Shown: piece after piece, positions 34,955 through 47,430 of the stretch
How positions within the stretch are numbered: position 1 is the first letter of the stretch
How the letters are laid out: each line of letters begins with the position of its first letter
NCBI RefSeq assembly: GCF_016545825.1
Contig: NC_052618.1
Coordinates: 13,197,398 to 13,261,397, forward strand
Direction of reading: 5' to 3'
Origin: Eucalyptus grandis
Taxonomy: Eukaryota; Streptophyta; Magnoliopsida; Myrtales; Myrtaceae
DNA: 64,000 nt
Program-made: the position numbers and the translations under genes
Notes under the pieces: model-generated
What the model saw: the letters and a program-made list of their open reading frames with translations, nothing else
Databases searched by the model: none
What the model was told of the DNA's origin: nothing

Positions 34955-36527
34955 CCACATTTGCTTGATATTTGAAGCCAACTTATAGTGTTCATCATCC
35001 ATGTCGTTTTTCCCAACACTCCGACGAGCGCTTACTCTCCACAAATGCCAGTAGAACTCAAGTAGAACTTGAGCTTTGCCAAAGGAACAAATTTAGTCAT
35101 CATGTTTATCAGGTTATCTACTGTAGCAACCTTTTTAACAGCATCATTACCCTTAGCTAAGACATCTCGGATGAAGTGGTACATGATATTGATATGCTTC
35201 GTTCACTCATGATAAACTAGATTATATACCAAATATATCGCACATTGGTTATCACAGTGTATATCCACACTTTTATGTTCTAACTTAAAGTCCAAGAGTA
35301 AACTCTGTAACTATATCGCCACATTCGCTATAAAGGTTAGTGCCATGTATTCTGCCTCAGTCGAAGATAAGGCAATGTGATCCCGTAAGAACATTTTTTA
35401 ACTAACTACACCACTCACTAGCGTAAACACGTACCCTGCTAAAGACCTATGATCATCCAAGTTATCGGCGTGGTCCGAATCCACAAAACTAGTGGTTTCA
35501 CTGCCATTGTTGTCCCTTCGGTACACTATACCCACGTTTGTTGTCCCTTTCAAATATCTAATAATCTACTTCATAGCTTGCCAATGAGCTTTACTAGGAA
35601 GCTTCATATAATGACTAACCACACTCACAGCTTGTGAAATATCAGGCTTAGTGCACACTATAGCATACATAATACTACCAACGGCACTGGAATAAGGAAT
35701 ATGGGGCATATACTCCTCCTCCTCCTCAGTCTGCGGTAATAATTTATCTGAAAGTTTAAAGTGTTTCGCTAAAGGTGTACTTACAGATTTTGCCGACTGC
35801 AAATTAAAACGTGCCATGATCTTCTCAATATATTTCTTTTTAGATAGAAGTAAAACTCCTGTAGCCCTGTCACGCAAAATCTCCACACCCAATATCTTCT
35901 TTGCTACACCTAAATCTTTCATCTCAAATTCAGTATTTAATCGCATCTTAATCACATCAATGTCAGACATATTCTTAATTGCTATTAGCATATCATCAAC
36001 ATATAAAAGTAGATAAATCAAAGAACCATTCTCCAATCTCTTAAAGTAAACACAGCTATCCATCTAACTTTTTGTATAGCCTTGACTAGCCATGAAAGCA
36101 TCAAAACGTTTATATCACTGTCTAGGAGACTGTTTCAGTCCATAAAGATTTCTTCAACAAGCAAACATGATATTCTTTACCCGGAATAACAAATCCCTCT
36201 AGTTGGCTCATGTAAATTTGCCCTTCCAACTCATCGTGAAGAAATGCAGTTTTCATATCTAGCTACTCTAACTCGAGATCCTACGAAACAACTAAGGCAA
36301 GTAAAACAGGAATAGAAGTATGTTTTACCACAGGAGAGAACACCTCATTGTAGTCAATGCCCTCATGCTGTGTATATCCTTTCGTCACAAGTCTCGCCTT
36401 ATGCCTCGCTGCCTTGACATCGGGAATGCCCTCTTTCCATTTGAAGACCCATTTACTTCCGACAATCTTTTGACTTCTAGGTACTTTGACCAGCTCCCAT
36501 GTCTGATTTCGATGGAGTGATTCCATC
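34955..36527 (-). pseudogene. Copia RT and RNase H (TNT1-like)
   Basis: RT reading from 36526: [32 protein letters not shown] and D-Y-N-E-V-F-S-P-V. Stops then break it (about 36280, 36150). A second long reading (35566-36063) has an intact Y-V-D-D (35992-36003), F-E-M-K-D-L-G and K-P-D-I-S-Q-A-V. RNase H follows with F-V-D-S-D-H-A, A-L-S-S-T-E-A-E-Y, C-D-N-Q-C-A-I and H-E-R-T-K-H-I. Stops make it non-functional. Confidence 0.88.
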
Positions 36528-36699
36528 TCTTAACTCATAACTCCTAGCCATTGCGACGACTCCAAACTAGCCATCGCCTCAAAGTAAGACGAAGGCTCAT
36601 CTGTCTCCACCTCATCACCTACAGCCAATGCATAAGCAACATCTGTATAACTATAACGTACCGGTGATTTAATGTGCCTTCTCTGTCTATCTATGGCTA

Positions 36700-37770
36700 T
36701 AGTGTGCTGCGGCTTTGCGGGTTATTCATTATCACAGATTTCAAGAATTGCGGCCTCATCTACAGTCGCAACTTCAGTTACCTTTGAGGTCTCTAGAGTC
36801 TCCACCTGAAGTTTCACCTCATTAACGACACCATGATCTGTCTTCTCTGCTAGTTGTGTCTCAGAACTCCTCCGTCGAAGTATTGCAGTATTGTCGAAGA
36901 TCACATCTCTGCTGATTAGAAAACCGGATGATCTGGGATCGGTGCACCACGGCCGGTAACCTTTCACCCCATGTGCATAACCCAGGAATATACACTTCTT
37001 CGCCATCGGCTCAAGCTTACCATCACTCACATGAGCATACGCAAGACATCCGAAAATACCTAATCCGGAATAATCAACAAGTTTCTCCGATCATACTTCC
37101 TCAGGAGTCTTCCACTCGATAACAGATGATGGAGATCGATTAACCAGGTAACATGCTATGTTTACTGCTTTGGCCTAAAATTCCTTGCCAAATATTGCAT
37201 GCAAAAGCATGCATCGAGCTCGCTCTAGCAAAGTTCTATTCTTCCGTTCTACCACACCATTCTGCCGTGGTGTCCCAGGTAGTGTGTGGTGTCTCACAAT
37301 ACATTCTTTCTCGCAGAGCTCAGTAAAATCTTTACCACAGACTCTATGCCATTATCAGTTCTGAGACACTTAATTTGTTTATCTAACTGCTTCTCAATCA
37401 ATGTCTTAAATTTCTTGAACCAATCAAACACTTCATATTTGTGCTTTAAAAAGTATACCAATATCTTCCTCGAATAATCGTCGATAAATATCAGCATACA
37501 TCGGGCATCTCCTTTTGAAGGAACAGAAGACACCCTAGACGTCTGAATGAATATATTCAACTAGGCATTTGGTCGAATGAATAGCTGTAGTAAACTTAAC
37601 TCGGTGCTATTTTTCAAAGATGCAATGCTCACATAAGTCTAGTTTCCCTATCTTTTGACCTTTCAACAACCCCATTTCATTCAGCATCGTCATACCTACC
37701 TCGCTAATGTGCTCCAAATGCATATGCCATAATAAAGTCAAGTTAGAGTTTGACTCATCTGATGAAACTG
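36700..37770 (-). pseudogene. Copia integrase (TNT1-like)
   Basis: The minus strand shows the zinc-domain C-E-H-C (about 37625), F-I-D-D-Y-S-R-K with a catalytic aspartate and L-R-T-D-N-G with the second (both within 37294-37560). An open stretch at 36722-37030 (K-C-I-F-L-G-Y, D-V-I-F-D) is the integrase to RT linker. A frameshift separates these pieces. Confidence 0.82.
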
Positions 37771-37789
37771 CAGCGATTCCAGTCATGGT

Positions 37790-38986
37790 CTCTCCCTATA
37801 GATGATAGAAAGTATTCACTTTCTTCATTTTCATCACTGTCATGGTGCCTCGAGAGATGTTAAATACTCCACCTTCAGCGGTATACCTACATCCGATGTC
37901 ATCAAGTGTTCTCAGAGAAATAAGGTTTTTCTTGAGCTCCAATACATGCCTCACATCTGTCAATTTTTGCACCACCCCATCATGCATTCGAATCCGATTT
38001 TTCCCTATTTCCACAGCCTTAGAGATTTCATTATTCCCCAAAAGAACTATACCACCATCTGCAACCTAGTAAGTAGTAAACCAGTTCTTATGAGGTGTCA
38101 TATGATAAGAACACTCCGAATCTAGCACCCATTCGTCTTCTGACGAAGTAGTGGTCACACATAAGATAGCTTCTGCATTACTATTGCTCCCTTTGGCAAC
38201 ATTCGCCACACTACTTGTGGCATTCTACCTATTAGCTTTATTCATCCACTTTGGACAATATCTTCAGATGTGCCCCTCATTGTGACACTCAAAGCACTTC
38301 ATGCGTCCTTTGGACTTTCCATGGCGTGATTTTGATATGCTTTTACCTCTACTACTACTAGGCCATCAATGTTGTTCTCTACCCCGAATCGTTAGTGCTT
38401 GCGCTACTCCTTGCGCCAAACCATCATCTCGTAACTTTTTCTGTCATTCCTTAGAGAATAAGATGGACTTTACCTCTTCTGAGGTAATTATAGTATGCCC
38501 CTGCAATAGTGAATTAGTAAAGTGCTCCCATGACTCTGGTAAAGAAGCTAACAACATCATGCCCCGTTCTTCATCATCATGTATTTTTTCGACGTTCTTC
38601 AATCTATCATAAGTTTATTAAATTTATCTAGATTGGTTCTGATAGACGTATCTTCAATTTGAAACATCTTCTTCAACATGTATAAGTGATTGTTCAAACA
38701 TTTCTTCCACATAGAGTGTTTGAAATTTTGCCCATAACACTGCAACATCCTTCTCCTCAGCAACCTCTATGAAGACCTCATCCGACAAATTTGACAGGAT
38801 TGTACTCTTTGCTTTTTCCATTAGCTCTACCCTCTCAGAGGCTTTCATTATAATAGGCAACTCATCTTTACCATCCAGTGCATTGACCAAACTTTGGGTT
38901 GTCAGCAAAGCCCGCATCTTAATGCTTCATAACACAAAGTTGTTGCTCCCATTAAACTTCTCAATTTCAGATTTCCTCTCAGACAT
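37790..38986 (-). pseudogene. Copia gag and protease (TNT1-like)
   Basis: Start at 38986 (M-S-E-R-K-S-E-I-E-K-F). TGA at 38927-38929 stands where tryptophan is usual. An open gag stretch runs 38654-38917 (L-S-D-E-V-F-I-E-V, L-W-A-K-F-Q-T-L-Y). A zinc knuckle at about 38265-38310 keeps C-F-E-C...H...C but has a TGA inside. The protease end reads N-N-E-I-S-K-A-V-E-I-G (37796-38041). Confidence 0.82.
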
Positions 38987-39078
38987 AATTGCAATAATAG
39001 TATTTCCAAATAATAATCAGACAAACAAAAGCTCCAAATCACAATCAAGAAATCCAACCCCAAGCTCTGATACTAATT

Positions 39079-39796
39079 TGTTGGGATATAATACACGAAA
39101 ACGACAGGATCTTGCAATTTACGTCAACGTGAAATCGCCAGAGAAATAAATGAGAAATAATAGGGATACCAAAAATTTACGTGGTTCGGTCCGAGTATCG
39201 GTACCTACATCCACAAGGAGAACCAGCAACAAATAATTCATTATAATCGGAGGATTAGAGTTTACAATCGCTCACACACTCGAGTGTTTCTCACACTTAG
39301 ATTTAACCTCAAACCCAAAGTGTTTATAAATAAACAACTCACTTGGACATAAACTAACCGCACAAAATTATCGCACGTCCCTTGGCTCAAAGTATAACGG
39401 GCGCGCGGCTCTAACTTCAGCTTGACATGCGGCTCATTTTCTCCATAGGTTTTTTTTTTTCAGCGGCTTCGAAGGGTTTTGTTTTCCCTTTTACGTGCAT
39501 GTGTGCTTGGACCTTGGGCCACACCACTTTTGATTCTTCGCGTGCAGGGCTTCTTCCTTCGGCGGCATCTTCCTAAAAAGAAAAGAAGACATTCAATTGT
39601 TTCTTCTTTTATACGTGTGCAGGCCCACCACGTTTTTTTCTCTACGCGTGCAGACTTCATCTTCAAGTTTCGATTCCGCAGCAAAGAACAAACTTTCCTC
39701 CCTTTTTTATTTTATTTTATATTTCCTCTTTTGTGCAGCTTCAAGAGTCCAGCAAATTGTGTTTTGTAAATGCTCAAACTCAAGACATATTTAACA
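39079..39796 (-). repeat. 5' LTR of TNT1-like copia
   Basis: A 718-bp LTR with TGTT...AACA ends, next to the primer-binding site at 39065-39076. Its match to the left LTR is described there. Confidence 0.9.
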
Positions 39797-41299
39797 ACAC
39801 ACATAACATATAAACTTACCTCGCCTCCACACACCCCTGCATATTAACACGTCTCACACGGTAATAATAGTGCAACATGCATAAACAACAATCATAATAC
39901 ATACTAAAATTTCATGCGCATTACCAACACACGTGTCCCAATTATTACGACTCCTCAGGCCACGGCCAACATAAAAGTCGACGGTCTTCCGGCATGATTG
40001 GGTATCGTCTCATCCCATCGGGTACAACACCGTTTAGAACCCCCGCCTAAACGACATTCCATAAAGGCACATTGGTCTAACTTCAACCGCGACTTGACAT
40101 CCAGACTCCCGCCAAACATCCGATAAAAATCAGGCATCTCCCCTAAACTCCCATTGGGTGACGGGTTCGATTAAATGACCACTCAAACACACCATCAATT
40201 AAGCCAATTTTTATTGTCGTTAATTAGCCAAGAACACAATATTTCGTTTTCAAATAATAAACTTGGGCAATTTTTCATATTTAAAAATCCCAATAATATA
40301 TTCATACACGGTCACGTATTTGAAATTAACCCGTTAAACTTTGCACACTTCTTTTTTAAAACCCAATTATTTTATTTAGCACGTAAAATTTGGCGTCCAA
40401 ATTTGACACCTCATATTTTTCTATTTTCTTATCCAAAAACCCTTTTTGAAAATACTAAACAAAATTTACAATTTGGCAATCAATAGCACAACATCATACA
40501 TGCAAATAACCGAAATTACGCACAATCTCATTCGGGAAAATGAGCATAAAATTCTACTTAACGGCTAATCCATCATTAATTACACTAATTTCAATTAATT
40601 AAATAAATCACAATTAATAAAACTAAATTCAATTAATTAATCCAACCATGATTAATTAACCTAATCGAAATTATTTAAACTAATCATAATAAACTTAATC
40701 TAAACCATCCTCAATTGCAATTAAGAATAAATTAAGATTAACTAATACTAACCACCATTAATATTAAACTAATCACCCTCTAAACATAATAAACATCATA
40801 ATTCACGATTAAGAAATTAACTCACGGATTTTCAACGACAGTGACACGACGGCGTTCGCGGCTCAAATGAAGGCTCGACGGTGGCGGTGGCAGTGGCGGC
40901 TCCTCAAGCTCACGGCTACCTAGTGTGGTTTGGCTTGGTGGTGGCCGCAATGGTGACTTGGGCGGACGGCGGTGGTGACGGTGAAGCAACGGCGGCATAG
41001 ATGGCATGAGTGGGCGGTGGCAAGGGGCAGTGATGGTGGTGCGGCCAAAGGTGATGAGATGGTGGACAACAAGGGTGGTGGGATGATGATGTTGGGTGGT
41101 GGTGAAGTGGAGTGGATGATGGTGGTGGATGGCAAAATGAGGGAGGAGGGGGGATGAAGCTTCAGCCAAATGGGGGAGAAAGAAAAATAAAAGAAGAAGA
41201 AGAAGGTGAAAAAGAAAAAAAAATGAAGAGGGAAAAATGGGAGCAAAGGAAAAGGAGATGGGCGGTTTGCAAAGGAGGGAGGGAAGAAACGTGAGGGAA
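39797..41299 (-). mobile_element. Middle piece of the TGTCACG-type LTR insertion
   Basis: Aligns in layout with about 880-3000 of the 442-3957 block, including a shared AAACTCAC/AACTCACGG boundary followed by a GC-rich CGACGGCG stretch. The part 40560-40760 is AT-rich with many TTAATTAA-like words. The part 40820-41299 is strongly purine-rich on the plus strand. The 169-codon reading on the minus strand (40822-41331) is Pro/His-rich low complexity and crosses the boundary with the gypsy LTR, so it is not a gene. Confidence 0.65.
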
Positions 41300-41362
41300 T
41301 GTTGACATCTAAATTTTAGCGATCCAGTCATTTATTTATTGCCTAAAAATTAGGTATTAATT

Positions 41363-41689
41363 ATTTTTTTTTTTATGACCGAGAGACTGCCGAAGATCAT
41401 CTTTTGGAAATCACACGACCCTCCGGTGCTCGGTAGTATCGGTGGGGTCTCGACACAAGCCACTATTTAGACGTAAACACTTGGGGGGCTGGGTCAGTAA
41501 ATTACCCCAACTTAAGCCGGTACTCGGTAGTATCGGTGGGGTTTCGACACAAGCCGCTATTTAGACGTAAACACTCGGGGGGCTGGGTCAGTAAATTACC
41601 CCCACTTAAGTGGTGAGCATCTGGAGATTTGAACTTGTTCCCTTGGCGATGAGGTAGTGAAGCCCAACCATCACGGCTACGTAGGTGGG
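41363..41689 (-). mobile_element. SINE-like insertion with an internal 94-bp tandem duplication
   Basis: It is absent from the 3' LTR. The flanks repeat ATTAATT (41356-41362, 41690-41696). A T run at the left is the complement of an A tail, so it lies on the minus strand. The segment 41423-41516 is repeated at 41517-41610 with a few substitutions. The duplicated unit includes GGGCTGGGTCAGTAAATTACC. Confidence 0.75.
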
Positions 41690-41775
41690 ATTAATTCTTA
41701 ACCCTTAAAAAAAATATAATAATAATAATAGAATTAAATTAAGTAGCATATAGTTTTAGGAGCATTTTTTTTTTA

Positions 41776-42259
41776 GGGTTAATACCTTGAAAAACCCTAA
41801 ACTAATACACTTGTAACAAATTTACCCAAAACTATTTTTTTGACCATGAAAAACTCCAAACTAGTAAACGTGTGACAAATTTACCCCGACTGACTATAAA
41901 AAAAAACCTAAGCTAGTACATTTATGACAAATTTACCAAAAACTAATTTATTTGACAGCAAAAAACCCTAAATTAATAAATTTGTGATAAATATACCATA
42001 TGTTAAATTGAATTAATACCACGAAAAAATCACAAAAATTGTAAACTGTGACAAACAAAACGTAAAATCTCAAATTGGTATACTAGTCAACTGTTACTTG
42101 TCATTTAACTTAATAATTTGACAATAAAATTTAACGAAAACTAATAGAGGGTAAATTTGTCACAAATGTACCAGTTTGGGGTTTTTGGTGGTAAAAAAAA
42201 AATAGTTTGGGGTAAATTTATCACAGGTGTACCACTTTAGGGTTTTTCAGGGTATTAAC
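41776..42259. mobile_element. Mutator-like MITE (copy 2 of 3)
   Basis: GGGTTAATACCTTGAAAAACCC at the left and GGGTTTTTCAGGGTATTAAC at the right are inverted. It is absent from the 3' LTR, where AGCATTTTTTTTATTATTGC is continuous. Target duplication is within a T run and cannot be fixed exactly. Confidence 0.88.
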
Positions 42260-43739
42260 TATTTTTTATTATTATTACATTTGCATCGGACTGATGACAA
42301 ATGGGTTTGAATTGATAGTTCTGAGTTTTAATTTGACAAGTTGGACTAAGCCTACGAAGAGAGTAAATTAACCCGAGTCCGCTTTTTTGACCGAAAATTA
42401 TCTTTTGAGAAATGAGATTTGATATTTTGAGTAATATGACGGTGGATTTTTCAATATCCTTGAAGAGATATTGCAAGCTCATCTTTGTAAGATTTAAAAT
42501 TTGAGAAAAATCCTATTAGAATCTTGAATCTTTGACAATATGTGATAAAATCGGTGGAGAATATTCCTTTTTGCATAATCCAAAGATACCAAGGAAATCT
42601 TAAAGAGATGTCAAAAATAAAAAGAAATTTTGCATTCAGGAGTTCTTGATGGATGTTGATTTGAAGAAGGAAATAAAGTCCTAGTTCACTCACCTATAAA
42701 AAGGTTGATATACTATAAAAAATCAATGAGGCCACACGTTGAATATACGGCCGCACAAGAGGGGTTCCTTTTTCATTCTACGGAGGACAACGGAGGAGGG
42801 TTCTATTTCAGAGAGTCCTTTTTAGTCAACAAGGGGAGGCACTCTATAGAATACCCGGCCACCACAGCAAAATCGTTAGAGAGAGCAAGTGAGTGGAGAG
42901 AAAAGGTCACAAGGGTGGTCTCTTTTGGGCCCACCGATGAATAGGAAACAAAAGGAGAGGGGTTTTCTCTTGCTGGACGTACGCACGCAGAGGAAAAGAA
43001 AAGACCAGAGAAAGAAATTCTTCTTCGGTGGACCACGACTAAGCTGCCCCATTCCAGACGTTGTCAACCCCCCATTGCCACGCGTTGCTGACCTCGTCGT
43101 CGAGCTTGCACCGCTAAGGCTTGCGGCTTTGGGGCTTCCTTGGGACTGTCGTTCCGCTCCCCATCGCACCACCGAACTGAGGCGTCGCAGCCGCTGTGTC
43201 CACCTCCAACGACGACCAGGAGTTGCTACAACACCCGCCTGTCCCCATAGCTAGCCGAGCACCACCAAAATCCAATCCTGACAGCCAAGTTGTGAGCTTC
43301 GCCAAGCATCACTATATCGCATCGCAAGCAGCCGTTCAAAGTCCAAATTTTCAAGCCAATATTCATAATAGGTAAAAAAATTTGTCTTTTTTTTTTTTTC
43401 AAATTCCAAAAATTATGTTTCCTTATTTGATATATCCGTTGATGCACATGACTGAAATTCCCGATATGCTAAGATATTCGTAATCTCGAGTAGTCTTCTA
43501 AATTAGGAAATTTTCCTAATTTCACAACGTGCATATGATTGATCGTCCGATTTTCGCTCCCGAAATCTTACTTGCAATCGCACAGAAAAATCGCCATTGC
43601 GATCTCACGCTTGAGATTCGATTCAGCAACTTTGTTTAAAATTGACAAATCCAATCTCATGCGCGAGATATAATTCGTCAATTTATGGATATTAATCTTA
43701 TCTTGCTTGATTTGCTATTGTGTTATTTGAATTGATTTT

Positions 43740-43908
43740 ATTTTATTTTTTTGATACCCAAGGAATCCCGTACAACTAGTAGCCGGCAGGTAAACCCTGA
43801 AATGACGCTAGCGGAGGATCCACCACTCCGATGTCACACTTAAGACACCAAGCACCTCCACTGGGTTTTGAACTCCTTGAACGGAGCTCTTATCCAAATT
43901 GTTAGTGG
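43740..43908 (-). mobile_element. SINE in the 5' LTR of the gypsy element
   Basis: Flanked by TTGAATTGATTTT (43727-43739 and 43909-43921). It is absent at the matching 3' LTR place (about 52793-52805). On the minus strand it has a box B-like GGAGTTCAAAACCC, the shared body GGGTTTACCTGCCGGCT and an A-rich tail. Confidence 0.9.
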
Positions 43909-45087
43909 TTGAATTGATTTTGTTTTCGTAAAAGAAAACCCAAAAAAATATATTTGAGTTCAAATTAGGTTCATGTTAGAGTATTTCTTGTTTTAGGATT
44001 ATTTTGCATATTTAGAATATGAAATTTATTATTTCGAATTTAGAAAAACTTAAAAAAAAAACATTAATTTAGGATGTCGGTTTGTTTTTATTAATTTAAG
44101 ATGCACATTTAATTATGTGACAATTTTAATTTCGAATATCATTAAAAAAAACAAAAAAAAACTAGAATTAGGGCATTCTTTGCATGTCATTGCATATTAT
44201 GATAAAATTGCGTGTTTAGTTTTTATTTTCTAATTAATTAAGTTTAGATATAGATAGGTTACATTTTAGGATAGAGATTACCAAGTTGAGATAACATCTT
44301 AAATTAAATTAAGATTTTGCCTAACCTGATTCTTAATATAAGTTGGATGATATCTTAATCTGAATAGATAATTTTTGCGATTTTCTAATTTCGTTCTTTG
44401 AATAAATTAATTTCATTCTCGATGATAGATTGCATGCTCATTAAGAAAACACAAAATATTTCACTTACGTCATATAGTCCAGGTCATGTTGTCATGTCAT
44501 ATCATTTTATGTTAGATTAGTAGCATGAATTACATAAAACATTGTTCTCATTAAATAAGTGAAAACAAAAAAGTAATTGTGTGTTAATTATAAATCATAT
44601 GTAGGACTGTTGATGTGAATTCTGATTTAACAATGCAAATGCTTCCATTGCCATGAGATGAGTCCCGTAATTCAGTCGTTGCTTTGTTTGGGTGTTAAAT
44701 TGGTAGTTTGTGTACTCGCATGGTCACCTCATATGTTAAGGAAGTAAATTAAAGTCAATTCAAGCTGTCTGCAAAACATTTTCTTTTTTTCAAAATAAAA
44801 GAGAAAGGTACCGAAAGGGCGTTAGAGAAATCTAGCATAACCAAGTTCCCGAATTCACAATCTTTTATTCGTAGGAGTAAAGTAAATCTCACATTACTTT
44901 ACTTAGGTTTCTAATTGACCCATCAAAAATATATTAGTGGCAACTCCTAATTAAAAAATTTCTTGCGTGTTAAGAACTTGAACCTAAGTCGCAAATTAGT
45001 ATGGACTTGGGAGAGCCTAAGTTAAGTCTAGACTTAGCAATCCATTAACCAAACCCGATGTGATTCACTCGAGGTTAGGTTGTGACA

Positions 45088-46076
45088 GCTTGGCGAATTT
45101 AGGCCAATTTTTTCTTCTATTTGAAAAGATATTTGGCACTGAGGATCCCAAGTATATCCCTAACGTTTAAGGTGTTAAATGTACTTGCAGTATGTGAGGT
45201 ATAAGGGGAAGCGTTTGCTAATATTTGTTTTGCAGGGCGGTGTAGGAATGTATAGTTTATTTTTATGAACGAAATGTTGTTTGATATAAACTGTTATGCA
45301 TGCTTATGCATTTACACTACACTTTTGCACACACAACCTGCCGTCGAAACTGGGCCGCATAGGATTAACTAGGATGGTATCGAGATGGATACCACTTTGA
45401 CCACATGCCTGTGGTATGAGTCACCAATCTCAATCCCAAAATTTCTATTTTGGAGTCAAGAGTACCCACCTTGGTCTAGCATGCCCTTGACTCGGGTTGG
45501 CTCTTTGACCAAGCCGGTGTCCTGAGGACCCAACTTAGCTAGTATGCCCGTGGCTAGTCCGATCATCCTTGTGGCTTCACTTTTCTAAGCCCGTCTAGAG
45601 TAGAAATCAAGCCTTACATCTCATGTGCATGTCTATGTGGTTGCTATCAATTTTCCTTAGTGAAGTAAGTCTTTTATCCATATACTATGCAATTTTTTTA
45701 CTTTGTCATATTTTTGGTATGTCCATGACAATCTAGGTCAGTCATTTGGTCTAATTCATTTGTCAATTAGAAATGATATGAGGAAGTTGCCATGCAATGA
45801 ATCATTCAGAAAATAATAGAAAAAAACTTTAGAGAATTTGTTTTCAATTCATGTTTAAGAAATTTGGTATTGCTGGGGTGTCTATTTTTATTTTTCTAGC
45901 TATTTTTTAGGAAAATCCCTTCTTATACGAACTTTTTATGAATAAATGAAAAAAACGAGCAGATCATTGTCATGAATTGGCTCTCTATTTACACCTCATA
46001 CTTACATGTTTTCATTCATTTGAATTAGGTGATAACGGATCCTTCACGTTCGCCCATTATTACATGATCAAGAGCT
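45088..46076 (+). other. 5' untranslated leader of the gypsy element
   Basis: It lies between the LTR and gag. It contains short repeated words (TAGTATGCCC / TAGCATGCCC) and no reading of note. Confidence 0.6.
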
Positions 46077-47430
46077 ATGATGGCCGACCAAATTGAAATG
46101 CGTGATCATATTTCTACTATGGAAGACCAACTCCAACAGTTGCTCACCTTTATGCAACTTATGATAGCTCAAATCCAATCCCTCCAAGTGAATTCAACTC
46201 ATGCACCTGCTCTCCCCGAGATAGTAGTCCAAAAGCAGGCAAACAAGGCCCAAATGAGTAATGTCGACATGCCCGAGCTGGAAGATGACCCACTGCCGGT
46301 CATTGTGGAAAAGGCTAAACTTGACAACGTCCCTAAGACGAAGCAAGATGAACGCTTCGCAAAGCTTGAAAAGAAAGTGAAGTAGTTGCAAGAGCCGCAG
46401 AGTTCACTCCCATTTGACTTGTCAATTTATGAGAATGTCAAGATGCTAAAAAAGTTTAAAATGCCGGAGTTCGAGAAATACGATGGTACTTCCTGCCCAA
46501 AAGCTTATTTGCAAATGTACCACGTACACATGACCCAATATGTCAAGAATGAGCCTCTCATGATCCAATCATTTCATGCATGTTTGATCGGGCCCGCACT
46601 GAGCTGGTATGTGATGAAGAATGTGAACCTTCTTGACACCTAGGATGAAGTGGCTGACGCATTTTTCAAGTAATATAAGTTTAATATGGACATCGCACCT
46701 TCCTGAGAAGATCTTGAGCGGATGAAGAAGAAGAGGAGTGAATCATTTAAGGAGTATGCCATCAGATGGTGAAATCTAGTCAGCTCAAATTAGTCTTGAG
46801 CCTGCTGATAAAGAATTGATGAAGTTGTTCGTCAAGACCTTCCCATTTGAGTTCCGCAATAAGATGGTTAGCACATATGTTGAGAACTTTAGTCAACTCA
46901 TCCTTGTGGGTGAGCAGATTGAGATAGGGTTGAGAGATGGATGGTTTAATGAGTCAACCTTTACAAGCAAAAGATTTACCCCAAAGAAAGAGAAGGACCC
47001 TGAAGCTGAAATTAATGTGGCCTATTCTCAACCAAATCATGATACATCCAATCACACATCGACAATTAAGATTTCTACTAAGCAACAAGCGAAGGACATC
47101 GGTTCTCTGGTCGACGATGTAATGTTAGGAGACCATTTACACCTCTTCCTAGACCTCTATCCAAAGTCTTGCTTATTCTCCAAAAGAATGGATTATTCTC
47201 TTCTGAGTCAAAGTGACCAAATCCCGAGTATTATCCCGCATATAATCCCTCCAAAAAGTGTGACTATCACATGGGAGAGGCTAGTCACTCCACTGATGAT
47301 TGCTATGTTTTGAAGCATAGGGTCTAAGACCTCTTGGATACAAAGGCATTCTCTTTTAGCAGTAATCAGAAAAATCATCTGCCCAACCATGACAGAGACG
47401 CAAATACTATCACTGAGTGAAGAAGGTCTT
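46077..47430 (+). pseudogene. Ty3-gypsy gag (Tat-like)
   Basis: The start at 46077 gives a coiled N-terminus (Q-I-E-M-R-D-H-I-S-T-M-E-D-Q-L). After a TAG at 46383 the same frame continues with F-K-M-P-E-F-E-K-Y-D-G, Q-M-Y-H and G-P-A-L-S-W-Y, the retrotransposon gag domain. TAG at 46641 stands in place of tryptophan. A frameshift before 46816 leads to E-L-M-K-L-F-V-K-T-F-P and a region with C-D-Y-H-M-G-like remnants (about 47240-47320). The zinc knuckle is not intact. Confidence 0.85.

Larger units (their letters stand above)
34391..39796 (-). mobile_element. TNT1-like (Tork lineage) Ty1-copia retrotransposon
   Basis: Right LTR 39079-39796 (TGTTGGGATATA...TTAACA on the plus strand) is the 5' LTR. 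The left LTR ends at 34949 and is shortened by about 130 bp on its outer side. Next to the 5' LTR, CTCTGATACTAA (39065-39076) is the complement of an initiator-Met tRNA primer-binding site. Next to the left LTR lies a purine tract (complement of ATTCTCCACATTT). Gag, integrase, RT and RNase H are recognisable. Target-site duplication cannot be shown because the left edge is altered. Confidence 0.85.
41300..45087 (+). repeat. 5' LTR of Tat-like gypsy, enlarged by three insertions
   Basis: 3788 bp against 2778 bp for the 3' LTR. The difference is accounted for by a SINE-like block (41363-41689), a MITE (41776-42259) and a SINE (43740-43908), each absent from the matching place in the 3' LTR. The rest aligns closely. 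After the end, GCTTGGCGAATTTAGG may be a decayed primer-binding site. Confidence 0.92.

Noticed and set aside
40822..41331. 169-codon Pro/His/Ser-rich reading on the minus strand
   Set aside because: It crosses the junction between the LTR-type insertion and the gypsy 5' LTR at 41299/41300, so it cannot be an ancestral gene; low complexity.
42705..43254. Overlapping readings repeated at 51672-52384
   Set aside because: The similarity is because both lie in the two LTRs of one gypsy element, and frames are not kept between them.
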